DNA from: Mycobacteriaceae bacterium
GTDB lineage: Bacteria > Actinomycetota > Actinomycetes > Mycobacteriales > Mycobacteriaceae
Length of the DNA: 64,000 nt
NCBI GenBank assembly: GCA_019749805.1
Contig: JAIEPH010000002.1
Coordinates: 62,001 to 126,000 of the forward strand
Direction: 5' to 3'
The notes under the pieces: generated by a model
The model's input: only the letters and a program-made list of their open reading frames with translations
Database searches by the model: none
What the model was told of the DNA's origin: nothing
Shown: positions 34,657-43,526 of the stretch, in pieces
Layout: each line of letters begins with the position of its first letter
Numbering within the stretch: position 1 is the stretch's first letter
Made by a program: the position numbers and the translations under genes

Positions 34657-35274
34657 ATGGCAAGATCCACGCGCGAATCGATCCTCACCGCCGCCGCTGA
34701 GCTGATGCGGCACCGCGGGTACGCGGCGGTGGCGATGAAAGACATCGCGCAGGCGTCGGGTGCGCCGATCGGCTCGCTGTACCACCACTTCCGCGGCGGC
34801 AAGGTGCAGATCGCGCGGGAGGCTCTGATCAACGCGGGAGCGGCGTACGGGCTGCTCATCCCGACGCTCATCGACGAATACAACGACCTCGGCCAGGCGG
34901 TCGAGGGCGTCTTCGCCCAGGCCGCGCAGGACATGGCCGCCACCGGGTTCGCGAACATGTGCCCGGTCGCCAGCGTTGCCGCCGAAGTCGCCGATACCGT
35001 CGAAGAACTCCGTGAGACCTCGGCTGAGGTGTTCCGTGGCTGGATCGACGGTGGCGCCGCCTACTTCGCGGCACGGGGGCTGGAGCCGCAGCGGGCCCGC
35101 GAGGTCACGTTGGTGCTGGTCGGCGCGCTCGAGGGTGCGTTCGTGCTGGCGCGCACGCTGCGCGACACCGAGCCGCTGCTTGCCGCAGGTGCGGCGTTGG
35201 CCCCTCAGTACCGGGGCGTCGGGCTCGCGCGCACTCAACCCCTACCGTTGGATGGGGCCAGTTCGTCGTCGTAG
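34657..35274 (+). CDS. TetR-family transcriptional regulator
   Basis: The 205-residue regulator has an N-terminal HTH (RESILTAAAELMRHRGYAAV, AMKDIAQASGAPIGSLYHHF) and an all-helical ligand domain that fits the LmrA/YxaF-like C-terminal type (FANMCPVASVAAEVADTVEE). AGGAGG lies 5 nt before the ATG. It is divergent from an alpha/beta hydrolase and separated from it only by the palindromes at 34605-34636. Its last 40 bp overlap the 3' end of the convergent MscS gene. Confidence 0.92.
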   Translation: MARSTRESILTAAAELMRHRGYAAVAMKDIAQASGAPIGSLYHHFRGGKVQIAREALINAGAAYGLLIPTLIDEYNDLGQAVEGVFAQAAQDMAATGFANMCPVASVAAEVADTVEELRETSAEVFRGWIDGGAAYFAARGLEPQRAREVTLVLVGALEGAFVLARTLRDTEPLLAAGAALAPQYRGVGLARTQPLPLDGASSSS

Positions 35275-36458
35275 CTGGCATTCTCGTCGAAGGCCCGTGC
35301 GCGTTCTTCTGCCTCGGGGCTGCCGGAAAACATGCCTGATGCGACCCGCTTGGTCTCGCCCATCGTCTCGCGGCGCGGCGCGGGTTCAGCGGCGGTCTCA
35401 TAAGTCTCGAAGCGCTGCAGCGGAAGCGCACGACGGTGCTGCACCCAGTCGACCAGGCCCTCGCGCACCGCGCACCGCAGATCGAACAACGCGCCGGCGT
35501 TCGGAGCGCTGACCACGATCCGTACCCGGACCACTCCGCCGACGGCATCGGTCACCTGCAGCACACCACGCCGGCCATCCCACAGATCGCTGTCGGCAAG
35601 CAGCCGATCCAACTCGTCGCGCATGTCGTTCAGTGGCACGGAGAAGTCGACGTCGAACTCGACGGTACCCATGATCTCGGTGGCGCTACGGGTCCAGTTC
35701 TCGAACGGTTCGGTGGTGAAGTAGGTGGTCGGCAGCACCAACCTGCGCTCGTCCCACAGGCGCACGACGACGTAGCTCAGGGTGATCTCCTCGACACGGC
35801 CCCACCATTGTCCGTCCTCGAGCTGCACCACGTCACCGACGCGGATGGCGCCGGAAAACGCGATCTGCATACCTGCGAACACCGCGCCGAGAGAGGTTTG
35901 CGCGGCCAGACCTGCGACGACGGACAGCACACCGGCCGAGGCGAACACCGTGGTCCCGATATCGGAGAACGCCGGGAAGGTCATCAGTACCGCGGCGGCG
36001 CCGAAGACCACGACGACGGCGATCGCGAGCCTGCGCAGGACCGTGACCTGCGTGCGGACCCGTCGCCAGCGGCGATCGGCGTCGGAGATCTCCTCACCGC
36101 CGCCGCCGAATCGGGCGATCATGCGCCGTTCCGCGACCCGGACGAGTCCGGTGAGCAGCCAGGTCACCCCGAGGATCAGCAGGATCACCAGCGAATGGTC
36201 GACCATCCTGCGCCAGGAGTCGGCCGGATCCGACGTCCGCTGCACCGAGATGGACGCCGCAGCCACCATCAGCGTGAACCGAACCGGCATCCGCGTGAGT
36301 TCGGCGACGTCGCAGAGCATGGCGCTGCGGCGACCGATGCGGCCCAGCACCCAGGTCAGCACCACTCCCAGCAGATACGCGGCGGCCATGGCGCCCGCGG
36401 CCCACGCCAGCGTGACGGCGAGATTTGTTGCGGTTTCCAGTTCGTTCTCGTCGGGCAT
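35235..36458 (-). CDS. MscS-family small-conductance mechanosensitive channel
   Basis: In 407 residues there are four or five membrane helices (about 10-40, 58-80, 88-110, 135-160, 168-200). The pore-lining segment is Gly/Ala-rich (VFASAGVLSVVAGLAAQTSL, GAVFAGMQIAFSGAIRVGD). A cytoplasmic beta/alpha-beta part follows (VGDVVQLEDGQWWGRVEEIT, RLVLPTTYFTTEPFENWTR). The tail of about 70 residues is acidic and predicted disordered. It releases solutes on hypo-osmotic shock. Its end overlaps the TetR gene by 40 bp in tail-to-tail orientation. Confidence 0.92.
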   Translation of the reverse strand: MPDENELETATNLAVTLAWAAGAMAAAYLLGVVLTWVLGRIGRRSAMLCDVAELTRMPVRFTLMVAAASISVQRTSDPADSWRRMVDHSLVILLILGVTWLLTGLVRVAERRMIARFGGGGEEISDADRRWRRVRTQVTVLRRLAIAVVVVFGAAAVLMTFPAFSDIGTTVFASAGVLSVVAGLAAQTSLGAVFAGMQIAFSGAIRVGDVVQLEDGQWWGRVEEITLSYVVVRLWDERRLVLPTTYFTTEPFENWTRSATEIMGTVEFDVDFSVPLNDMRDELDRLLADSDLWDGRRGVLQVTDAVGGVVRVRIVVSAPNAGALFDLRCAVREGLVDWVQHRRALPLQRFETYETAAEPAPRRETMGETKRVASGMFSGSPEAEERARAFDENASYDDELAPSNGRG

Positions 36459-36951
36459 TGGGTGAGATCAGCTCCACGGTGTTGGGGTTCGGTCTCTTGG
36501 CGACCGTAGCGCCGCACACTGGCGTCGTCACACCGGCGCGTCGCGATTTGCGGCCTTCATTGCGCGGAATACCCGGTCCTGCAAGGAAAATAATCGACGT
36601 GGCAGTTCTCACAGATCACAACGGGACCGTCTGGTCGATCAGCCGTCGGATGTGACCGTTCCCCGGCGACGCCCTCGACCTCACGTTCGGTTTGTTCGAG
36701 GTGCTCATCGGTGTTGTTCGCGCTGTTGTGGCCGGTTTGGTTGCTCGCCAAGTTCTGCGGCGCGTGGCGGCTCAGCGCGCTTAGCGGGTTGATTACTAGC
36801 ACTACGTGCGTGCGATCAACCGGTTAGGGCGCAGGACCGCGCGGCGGGTGACTCGCTGTGGATGAGCCGGCGGCTGGATTCGACGGACCCGCAGAGCGGT
36901 GACGGGGGCGTGTCGAGACCCTGAGGTGTCCGCTGCCGGCGCTAAGCTCCT
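36459..36951. other. Intergenic between MscS and ruvC genes
   Basis: This stretch of nearly 500 bp has no supported gene. A plus-strand frame around 36660-36784 would encode a hydrophobic-basic 40-codon peptide but has a stop immediately before it and no good start. A minus-strand frame at 36557-36802 looks random. The SOS box of ruvC lies at the right end. Confidence 0.45.
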
Positions 36952-36967
36952 TCGAACAGGTGTTCAC
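36952..36967 (+). promoter_or_regulatory. SOS box (LexA operator) of ruvCAB
   Basis: TCGAAC-AGGT-GTTCAC matches the mycobacterial LexA consensus TCGAAC-N4-GTTCGA at all but one of the twelve arm positions. It lies 18 nt before the ruvC GTG. RuvC is part of the LexA regulon in M. tuberculosis. DNA damage should therefore induce this operon through RecA-stimulated LexA cleavage. Confidence 0.85.
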
Positions 36968-36985
36968 AGGCAAGGGAGCTGCCAC

Positions 36986-37552
36986 GTGCGGGTGATGGGT
37001 GTCGACCCCGGGTTGACGCGGTGTGGGCTGTCCGTCATCGAGGGTGGTACCGGGCGGCGGGTCATCGCGCTTGATGTCGACGTCGTCCGCACCCCGTCCG
37101 ACGAGCCACTGCATCGCCGGTTGCTCACCATCAGCGACACCGTCGAGTACTGGATGGACACGCACCGCCCCGACGTCATTGCGATCGAGCGGGTCTTCGC
37201 CAACCAGAACGCGAACACAGCGATGGGCACCGCGCAGGCCGGCGGTGTCATCGCGCTCGCCGCCGCCAGGCGCGACATCGACGTGTATTTCCACACACCC
37301 AGCGAGGTGAAGGCCGCCGTGACCGGAAACGGTCGGGCCGACAAAGCGCAGGTCACCACGATGGTCACCAAAATCCTTGCCCTGCAGGCGAAACCGACGC
37401 CCGCGGACGCAGCCGACGCGCTGGCATTGGCGATCTGTCATTGCTGGCGGGCTCCGATGATCGCGCGAATGGCCGCGGCCGAGGTCATGGCAGCCGAGCA
37501 GAAACGCAAGTACCAGGCCACGATCAAGGCGAAGGCAAAGGCGGCACGATGA
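36986..37552 (+). CDS. ruvC: Crossover junction endodeoxyribonuclease RuvC
   Basis: The 188-residue Holliday-junction resolvase has [11 protein letters not shown] with the first catalytic Asp, [20 protein letters not shown] with the catalytic Glu and junction-binding Phe, and [15 protein letters not shown] with the final acidic pair. A basic C-terminal tail ([16 protein letters not shown]) may aid DNA binding. The GTG at 36986 starts directly after the SOS box region. The stop overlaps ruvA (ATGATG context). Confidence 0.96.
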   Translation: MRVMGVDPGLTRCGLSVIEGGTGRRVIALDVDVVRTPSDEPLHRRLLTISDTVEYWMDTHRPDVIAIERVFANQNANTAMGTAQAGGVIALAAARRDIDVYFHTPSEVKAAVTGNGRADKAQVTTMVTKILALQAKPTPADAADALALAICHCWRAPMIARMAAAEVMAAEQKRKYQATIKAKAKAAR

Positions 37553-38136
37553 TTGCATCCGTTCGCGGGGAGGTTCTCGACATCGCTCTCGACCACGTTG
37601 TCATCGAGGCCGCGGGCGTCGGCTACAAAGTGATGGCGACGCCGACCACGCTGGCGACGCTGCACCGCGGCGACGAGGCCCGGCTCATCACCGCGATGAT
37701 CGTGCGCGAGGATTCGATGACGCTGTACGGCTTTACCGACGCCGACGCCCGCAACCTGTTTCTGACGCTGCTCGCGGTATCCGGTATCGGGCCGAGCATC
37801 GCACTGGGCGCGCTGGCGATGTACGACGGGCCGACGCTGCGGCGCGCCATCGCCGACGGCGACATCACGGCGCTGACCCGGATCCCGAAGGTCGGCAAGA
37901 AGACCGCCGAGCTGATGGCGCTGAGCCTGCGCGACAAGATGGGAGCCGTCACACCGTCCGGTGCCGCCGCGATGAACGGCCACACCGCGCGCGGCCCGGT
38001 AGTCGAAGCGCTCGTCGGCCTTGGCTTTGCGCTCAAGCAGGCCGAAGAGGCTACCGACAAGGTGCTCGCCAATGACCCGGAAGCCAGCACAACCAGTGCG
38101 CTGCGCCTGGCGCTGTCGATGTTGGGTAAGAAATGA
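37549..38136 (+). CDS. ruvA: Holliday junction branch migration protein RuvA
   Basis: The 195-residue protein has domain I ([29 protein letters not shown]), the helix-hairpin-helix domain II ([38 protein letters not shown]) and a C-terminal domain III that contacts RuvB ([20 protein letters not shown]). RuvA tetramers hold the junction while RuvB drives migration. It overlaps ruvC and ruvB by 4 nt each. Confidence 0.96.
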   Translation: MIASVRGEVLDIALDHVVIEAAGVGYKVMATPTTLATLHRGDEARLITAMIVREDSMTLYGFTDADARNLFLTLLAVSGIGPSIALGALAMYDGPTLRRAIADGDITALTRIPKVGKKTAELMALSLRDKMGAVTPSGAAAMNGHTARGPVVEALVGLGFALKQAEEATDKVLANDPEASTTSALRLALSMLGKK

Positions 38137-39203
38137 CCGGTCGCTTCGAGGACGCGGAATCCGGCGACACCGCCGACAGGGAGGTGTCGGCCGCCTTGAC
38201 AGTCGGCGAGGGGGACATCGACGCCAGCCTGCGGCCGCGTTCGCTCGGGGAGTTCATCGGTCAGCCCCGTGTCCGCGAGCAGCTGCAGCTGGTTCTCGAG
38301 GGCGCCAAGAACCGCGGTGGCACACCGGATCACATCCTGCTGTCCGGGCCGCCGGGGCTCGGCAAGACATCGCTGGCGATGATCATCGCCGCCGAGCTCG
38401 GGACCTCGCTGCGGGTCACCTCCGGACCCGCGCTGGAACGGGCGGGCGACCTGGCGGCCATGCTGTCGAACCTCGTCGAGCACGACGTGCTGTTCATCGA
38501 CGAAATACACCGCATCGCCAGGCCCGCCGAGGAAATGCTGTACCTCGCGATGGAAGACTTCCGCGTCGACGTGGTGGTCGGGAAGGGCCCGGGCGCAACG
38601 TCCATTCCGCTCGAGGTAGCGCCGTTCACGCTCGTCGGCGCCACCACCCGCTCAGGTGCCCTGACGGGCCCGCTGCGCGACAGGTTCGGCTTCACCGCGC
38701 ACATGGACTTCTACGAACCAGCGGAACTCGAGCGGGTGCTGACGCGGTCGGCCGGCATCCTGGGTATCGAGTTGCAGGGCGACGCCGGCGTCGAGGTCGC
38801 GCGGCGCTCGCGCGGGACACCGCGTATCGCCAACCGGTTGTTGCGACGGGTACGCGACTTCGCCGAAGTCCGGGCCGACGGTGTCATCACCCGCGACATC
38901 GCGAAGTCCGCCCTGGCGGTGTACGACGTCGACGAGCTGGGGTTGGACCGCCTCGACCGCGCCGTATTGTCCGCACTGACACGTAGTTTCGGTGGTGGCC
39001 CCGTCGGGGTGTCGACACTGGCGGTCGCGGTGGGGGAGGAAGCCACTACGGTCGAGGAGGTGTGCGAACCGTTCCTGGTGCGTGCCGGCATGATCGCCCG
39101 CACGCCGCGCGGCCGCGTCGCCACCGCCCAGGCCTGGACCCATCTCGGAATGACACCCCCGGCCGGAGCGACCGGTTTCGGGCAGCCCGGCCTGTTCGAA
39201 TAG
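38133..39203 (+). CDS. ruvB: Holliday junction branch migration ATPase RuvB
   Basis: The 356-residue AAA+ motor has [20 protein letters not shown], Walker A in [15 protein letters not shown], Walker B in [10 protein letters not shown], sensor 1 in LVGATTRSG and the arginine finger region PLRDRFG. A C-terminal winged helix follows. It forms hexamers on either side of the RuvA-bound junction. It is the last gene of the SOS-controlled ruvCAB operon; the DUF1304 gene follows after 11 nt and may be co-transcribed. Confidence 0.97.
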   Translation: MTGRFEDAESGDTADREVSAALTVGEGDIDASLRPRSLGEFIGQPRVREQLQLVLEGAKNRGGTPDHILLSGPPGLGKTSLAMIIAAELGTSLRVTSGPALERAGDLAAMLSNLVEHDVLFIDEIHRIARPAEEMLYLAMEDFRVDVVVGKGPGATSIPLEVAPFTLVGATTRSGALTGPLRDRFGFTAHMDFYEPAELERVLTRSAGILGIELQGDAGVEVARRSRGTPRIANRLLRRVRDFAEVRADGVITRDIAKSALAVYDVDELGLDRLDRAVLSALTRSFGGGPVGVSTLAVAVGEEATTVEEVCEPFLVRAGMIARTPRGRVATAQAWTHLGMTPPAGATGFGQPGLFE

Positions 39204-39214
39204 GAGGCAGTGAC

Positions 39215-39601
39215 ATGGGTTTCGCCGGACTCTTCTTCGCCGGTCTGGCCGCCTTGCTGCACGTCTACATCTGGGTGATGGAGTCACTGACGTGGACCTC
39301 GGCCAGGACCCGGGCAACCTTCGGCACCACCGAGGAGCAAGCGTTGGCCACCAAGGAACTGGCGTTCAACCAGGGCTTCTACAACCTGTTCTTGGCGATC
39401 GTCACCGTGACGGGCATCGTCATCGGCGGACTCGGCCACAACTACGTCGGGCTTGCCCTCATCTTCGCCGGCACCGGTTCCATGCTTGCCGCGGCGCTGG
39501 TGCTGCTGGTGTCCTCGCCCGACAAAGCCCGCGCTGCCATCACGCAAGGCATCCTGCCGTTGATCGCGATCATCCTGCTCATCGTCGGCCTGACGCTATA
39601 G
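39215..39601 (+). CDS. DUF1304 integral membrane protein
   Basis: The 128-residue protein has four membrane helices, with the DUF1304 features LLHVYIWVMESLTW near the N-terminus and FNQGFYNLFLAI in the second helix. The function of the family is unknown. GGAGG precedes the ATG at 39215, 11 nt after ruvB. Its 3' end overlaps the terminal codons of a carboxylic-acid-reductase relic on the opposite strand. Confidence 0.82.
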   Translation: MGFAGLFFAGLAALLHVYIWVMESLTWTSARTRATFGTTEEQALATKELAFNQGFYNLFLAIVTVTGIVIGGLGHNYVGLALIFAGTGSMLAAALVLLVSSPDKARAAITQGILPLIAIILLIVGLTL

Positions 39602-39770
39602 CGGACCCAACAACCGCAGGTCGGTGATGTATTTGACGATGATCTCGGCCGTGACGTGCGGAATGTCCTTATCCGCGCCGATTTTCGCGTCCTGCACCGC
39701 GGCGCGGAATCGGTCGGGAGCGGCGGGTGATCGCAGGTGAGGAAGTTGCGTCGCCCGGCTTTCATCACAG
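39596..39770 (-). pseudogene. C-terminal relic of a carboxylic acid reductase (FadD9-type)
   Basis: The minus strand ends with DRFRAAVQDAKIGADKDIPH then VTAEIIVKYITDLRLLGPL and a TAG at 39596-39598. This agrees with the C-terminus I recall for mycobacterial carboxylic acid reductases (DRFRAAVQEAKIG..., ...KYV-DL-LLGLL). All of the adenylation, carrier and most of the reductase domain is missing. In M. tuberculosis fadD9 lies in this very interval, between ruvB and gabT, in the same orientation relative to ruvB. This looks like the deletion remnant of that gene. Confidence 0.55.
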
Positions 39771-39840
39771 CCTCGACGAGGCGCGGTTTTGACCCGGTGC
39801 TGCGGATTACGGCGCTCGTCGTTCGGGTATTCCCCCACGC

Positions 39841-40476
39841 ATGACTGATACGCGAGTTCGGACCCGTGGCGGACGCCTGAAGATGCAGCGCAGCCGCGGT
39901 GCAATGAGCGGATTGCTACTGATCCTGCTGGGCGCATTCGGTGCGCTCATCCCGTTCGTCGGACCGTACTTCGACTTCGCGTTCAGCCCGGATAGGGCCT
40001 GGGCGTGGACGGATGCGCGCGGATGGCTGCAGGTGCTGCCCGGCGCAGTCGCCGTCGTCGGAGGCCTGCTGCTGCTGGTTTCCCGTAACCGTGCGACGGC
40101 GATGCTCGGCGCGTGGCTTGGCGCAATCGCAGGCGCGTGGTTCGTCGTCGGTCGCCCGGCAGCGGGACTGCTGGGCATCGGTGACGCGGGGGCCCCCGTG
40201 GCGGCGACAGAGGCCAAGTCGGTGGCGCTGGAGCTGACGTACTTCTACGGCCTCGGCGCGCTGATCGTGTTTGTGGCCGCGGCGGCCGTGGGTCGCATCT
40301 CCGTTCGCAGTGTGCGAGACGTCGAGCACGTCGACACGCCGGTTGCTGAGACCGTCCAGCCGCAGCCCGCGTTCTCGGACACCGACGACGTCACCGAGAT
40401 CCAGCCGACGGGGACCGACACGGGACGGCACCGCAGCTGGCGTGACACGTTCGGCCGGCGCACCGCCGCCCACTGA
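39841..40476 (+). CDS. Conserved membrane protein of unknown function
   Basis: The 211-residue protein has about four membrane helices (about 22-45, 62-80, 86-105, 130-150). A cytoplasmic tail of about 55 residues is rich in Asp, Glu, Thr and Gln and ends in a basic segment (GRHRSWRDTFGRRTAAH). No catalytic motif is seen. An intrinsic terminator follows its stop by 9 nt, so it is probably monocistronic. Confidence 0.7.
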   Translation: MTDTRVRTRGGRLKMQRSRGAMSGLLLILLGAFGALIPFVGPYFDFAFSPDRAWAWTDARGWLQVLPGAVAVVGGLLLLVSRNRATAMLGAWLGAIAGAWFVVGRPAAGLLGIGDAGAPVAATEAKSVALELTYFYGLGALIVFVAAAAVGRISVRSVRDVEHVDTPVAETVQPQPAFSDTDDVTEIQPTGTDTGRHRSWRDTFGRRTAAH

Positions 40477-40485
40477 TCCAACGTG

Positions 40486-40518
40486 AAAAGGGCTCACGCT
40501 GTGTGCGGGCCCTTTTTT
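40486..40518 (+). terminator. Intrinsic terminator
   Basis: AAAAGGGCTC (40486-40495) pairs with GGGCCCTTTT (40507-40516), with one G-U pair and an 11-nt loop. A run of six Ts closes it. It is the clearest canonical terminator in the window. Confidence 0.88.
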
Positions 40519-40606
40519 CGCGGTAACGGCCAGCCACGCGTCTGCGGACGATACGCCTTGGTGCCAAGCTCAGAGCGTTCGTCGTCGCCCTGGTGGCAGG
40601 GGCCGA

Positions 40607-41071
40607 CTAACTCCGCGAGTCCTTCGGGTCGAGTGCGTCGAGCAGGCGCTGCATCGTGGTCGTCATCTGCGCGAAGTTCCTCTCGCCGACGATCTTTGAC
40701 CAACGTTTCTCGATGTCGGCGACGCGACCGCCCGCGTCGGCCATCAGCGACTGCCCCCGCTTCGTCAAGTCGATGAGTTTGGCCCGCCCGTCGGCAGGGT
40801 CAGGTCGGCGGGTCAGGTATCCGAGGTCGACGAGATCGTTGACCAACTCTGAGGTGGCCGCCAAGCTCAGTTGCGCCCGGTCGGCCAGTTCGGTGAGCCG
40901 AATGCCGCCCATCCGAATATTGCCGAAGATCTGAAAATGCGTCTCGCGCACGTCGCCGTAGCCGGCATCCGCGCGTGGCGCGGCGAGGTCGTCACGAAAC
41001 TCTCGCAACAACCTGACCAGCAGCTGCCCGATCGCCAGACGGTCGGGCGGCGGGTCACTTGACGCAGCCAT
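40607..41071 (-). CDS. MarR-family transcriptional regulator
   Basis: The 154-residue winged-helix protein has GGIRLTELADRAQLSLAATS, then ELVNDLVDLGYLTRRPDPAD with the wing GRAKLIDLTKRG, and flanking dimerisation helices. The start ATG at 41071 is used; the frame stays open upstream into the intergenic operator. It is divergent from an alpha/beta hydrolase gene, with interlocked palindromes in the 58 bp between the two start codons. It probably represses both. Confidence 0.9.
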   Translation of the reverse strand: MAASSDPPPDRLAIGQLLVRLLREFRDDLAAPRADAGYGDVRETHFQIFGNIRMGGIRLTELADRAQLSLAATSELVNDLVDLGYLTRRPDPADGRAKLIDLTKRGQSLMADAGGRVADIEKRWSKIVGERNFAQMTTTMQRLLDALDPKDSRS

Positions 41072-41094
41072 GGCTGATGAGGATACTACGGATA

Positions 41095-41114
41095 CCGAAG
41101 TTTCGGATTCCGAA
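41095..41114. promoter_or_regulatory. Interlocked palindromes, likely MarR operator
   Basis: CCGAAGTTTCGG (41095-41106; 5-bp arms, 2-nt spacer) overlaps TTCGGATTCCGAA (41102-41114; perfect 6-bp arms around one T). CCGAAGT is thus also repeated directly at 41095-41101 and 41110-41116. The site lies between the divergent MarR and alpha/beta-hydrolase genes, 16 bp before the hydrolase ATG. Occupancy would obstruct the hydrolase transcript. Confidence 0.65.
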
Positions 41115-41129
41115 GTAAATGGAGATGTG

Positions 41130-41954
41130 ATGGCCACCGAACTCATCGCCACCGACCTGGGCCGGCTACACGTCGAGCGCCTGGGGCGCGGGTCGCCGGT
41201 CGTGTTGTGGCACAGCCTGTTTCTCGACTCAAGATCCTGGTGCGGCCTCGAAGCCGACCTCGCGCGCAACCACTCGGTGTACGTCATCGACGGACCGTCG
41301 CACGGCCGCAGCGACCCCGTCAGCCGCGACTTCACCTTCGGTGAGTGCGTGTCGGCCGCCGCGCAGGTACTGGATGCGCTCGGCCTCGATCAGCCCGTCG
41401 ACTGGGTGGGCAACGCCTGGGGAGGTCATATCGGAATCCAGCTGGCCGCGCAACAGCCCCGCAGGATCCGGACGCTCACCACCATCGGCACGCCGGCGCA
41501 CCCGCTGCGCACGGGGGAGCGCTGGACCAAGGTATGGCCTTTGGTGCAGCTCTACCGGTTCATTGGTCCGAATCCGCTGCTGCTAAATCCGCTTTCGGAT
41601 GCGCTCGTCGGGGCCGAATCGTTCCAACTCGCACCCGATCTCGCGAAAACCGTAATGCGCGGATTCACCGAGGCGCAGAAGGGCGCGATGTTCCACGCCA
41701 TGCGGTCGATGATGCTCAACCGACCCGACATGACCGTCGATATGGCCGCGATCACCGCACCGACACTGATCATCGCCGGTCGTGATGACATCACAGGATG
41801 GCGCCCCGCTGATGCACAGGCCGTCGCGGACACCATGATCGACGCCAAGGTGGTCGCCGCCGCCGGCTCCGGACATTCCTCGCCGCTGCTGATCGACCGC
41901 GACCGAGTCCTGCAGTCCATCAACGAGCTTTGGAGTTGGGTCGCTGCGAAATAG
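41130..41954 (+). CDS. Alpha/beta-hydrolase-fold protein with Ala at the nucleophile position
   Basis: The 274-residue protein has a complete alpha/beta-hydrolase fold: VVLWHSLFLDSRSWCG, VIDGPSHGRSD, elbow DWVGNAWGGHIG, TLIIAGRDDITG and a C-terminal AGSGHSSPLL histidine. At the elbow the usual Gly-x-Ser-x-Gly reads Gly-Asn-Ala-Trp-Gly, with codon GCC, so the serine nucleophile is missing. It may be non-hydrolytic or use another mechanism. GGAG lies 5 nt before the ATG. It is divergent from a MarR gene and likely controlled by it. Confidence 0.85.
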   Translation: MATELIATDLGRLHVERLGRGSPVVLWHSLFLDSRSWCGLEADLARNHSVYVIDGPSHGRSDPVSRDFTFGECVSAAAQVLDALGLDQPVDWVGNAWGGHIGIQLAAQQPRRIRTLTTIGTPAHPLRTGERWTKVWPLVQLYRFIGPNPLLLNPLSDALVGAESFQLAPDLAKTVMRGFTEAQKGAMFHAMRSMMLNRPDMTVDMAAITAPTLIIAGRDDITGWRPADAQAVADTMIDAKVVAAAGSGHSSPLLIDRDRVLQSINELWSWVAAK

Positions 41955-42067
41955 CGGCCGGGCTTTGTTTCGCGTTTGCATCGCTATCGACGAACTGCAG
42001 ACCGCGTCTCGCACTTTCGCTGCAAAGGTCGAAAGCGATGAAGTGGCGGTAGCCAGCGGCGAAAGCC

Positions 42068-43510
42068 TTAGCCGGTGAAGGCCATCACGTGCTTGATGCG
42101 TGTGTAGTCCTCGAACCCGTACATCGACAGGTCCTTACCGTGTCCCGACGACTTGTACCCGCCGTGCGGCATCTCGGCGACCAGCGGGATATGCGTGTTG
42201 ATCCATACACATCCGAAGTCCAGTGCCGCGGATACCCGCAGTGCTCGCGACACGTCCTTCGTCCACACCGATGACGCCAGGCCGTATTCGGTTCCGTTGG
42301 CCCATGCGATCGCCTCGTCCTCGTCGGAGAACGACTGCACCGTGATCACCGGGCCGAAGATCTCCTGCTGCACCAGGCGGTCGTCCTGGCGAAGGCCGCC
42401 GATGACCGTCGGCGCCACGTAGAATCCCTTGTCGCCCTGGCGTTCTCCGCCCGCGGCCACATTCGCGTGCGACGGCACATCGGTGAAGAACGACAGCACC
42501 CGCTCCATCTGGTTCACGTTGTTGACCGGCGGCACCCACGCGTCCTCGTCGTCGGAGGCCTTGCCGAACGTCGTCGTGGCGCCGCGCGCCTGCTCGGCGA
42601 GCGCATCGGTCAGATCCGACGCCACCTTGGACGTCGCGAGCACGCGGGTTGCCGCCGTGCAGTCCTGGCCCGCGTTGAAGTATCCGGCAGTCGCGATTCC
42701 CTCTGCGGCGCTGGCGATGTCGCTGTCATCGAACACGATCACCGGCGCCTTGCCGCCCAGCTCCAGGTGCGTGCGCTTCAAGTGCCCACCCGCACTCACG
42801 GCGACAGCGCGGCCCGCGGCCACCGAGCCCGTGATCGACACCATCTCCGGCGTCGGATGCGCGACCACCGCAGCGCCGGTATTCCGGTCGCCGCACACGA
42901 CGTTCAGCACACCCGGCGGGAAGTGCTTGGCCGCGATCTCGGCGAGCATGACGGTTGTGACGGGCGTGGTGTCGCTGGGCTTGATGACGACCGTGTTGCC
43001 CGCGGCGATGGCCGGACAGAACTTCCAGATCGCCATCATCATCGGGTAGTTCCACGGTGACACCTGGCCGATCACGCCGACGGGCTCGCGGCGGATCCAC
43101 GAGGTGTGGTTCTCCATGTATTCGCCGGCCGACTTGCCCTCCAACATCCTTGCCGCACCGGCGAAGAAGCGGATCTGGTCGAGCATCGGCGGAATCTCTT
43201 CCGCCGCGGTCACATGGTTCGCCTTGCCGGTGTTGCGTCCCTCGGCCTCGACAAGTGCTTGCGCGTTGCGCTCTACCTCGTCGGCGAAATCGAGCAGCGC
43301 CTTCTGGCGGTTGGACGGCGTCGTGCGCTTCCAATCCTTGAAGGCCTTCGACGCCGCAGCGTACGCATTGTCGATGTCGGCCTCGTTCGAGATGGGCGCG
43401 GTGGCGTACTCCTCGCCCGTGCTCGGGTCGACGAGCGGCATCGTGGCACCGCTGACCGAGTCGACGAGTTCGCCGCCGATGAAATTCTGAACTCGCACAC
43501 TGCTGGCCAC
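42068..43510 (-). CDS. Aldehyde dehydrogenase, gamma-aminobutyraldehyde dehydrogenase-like
   Basis: The 480-residue NAD-dependent enzyme has [20 protein letters not shown], the nucleotide fold [12 protein letters not shown], glutamate in [11 protein letters not shown], catalytic cysteine in [11 protein letters not shown] and EIFGPVITV. Sequence style ([20 protein letters not shown]) fits the 4-aminobutyraldehyde dehydrogenases of putrescine breakdown. Succinate-semialdehyde dehydrogenase is the alternative. A GTG at 43510 after GGAAG is the chosen start. It follows gabT by 16 nt on the same strand, so the pair forms a GABA-related catabolic operon. Confidence 0.88.
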   Translation of the reverse strand: MASSVRVQNFIGGELVDSVSGATMPLVDPSTGEEYATAPISNEADIDNAYAAASKAFKDWKRTTPSNRQKALLDFADEVERNAQALVEAEGRNTGKANHVTAAEEIPPMLDQIRFFAGAARMLEGKSAGEYMENHTSWIRREPVGVIGQVSPWNYPMMMAIWKFCPAIAAGNTVVIKPSDTTPVTTVMLAEIAAKHFPPGVLNVVCGDRNTGAAVVAHPTPEMVSITGSVAAGRAVAVSAGGHLKRTHLELGGKAPVIVFDDSDIASAAEGIATAGYFNAGQDCTAATRVLATSKVASDLTDALAEQARGATTTFGKASDDEDAWVPPVNNVNQMERVLSFFTDVPSHANVAAGGERQGDKGFYVAPTVIGGLRQDDRLVQQEIFGPVITVQSFSDEDEAIAWANGTEYGLASSVWTKDVSRALRVSAALDFGCVWINTHIPLVAEMPHGGYKSSGHGKDLSMYGFEDYTRIKHVMAFTG

Positions 43511-43526
43511 AGTAACTTCCTTTCGG

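Noticed and set aside
36557..36802. 81-codon frame between MscS and ruvC with a Cys-x2-Cys-like motif
   Set aside because: No ribosome binding site, random-looking composition, and the opposite strand is equally open; not supported as a gene.
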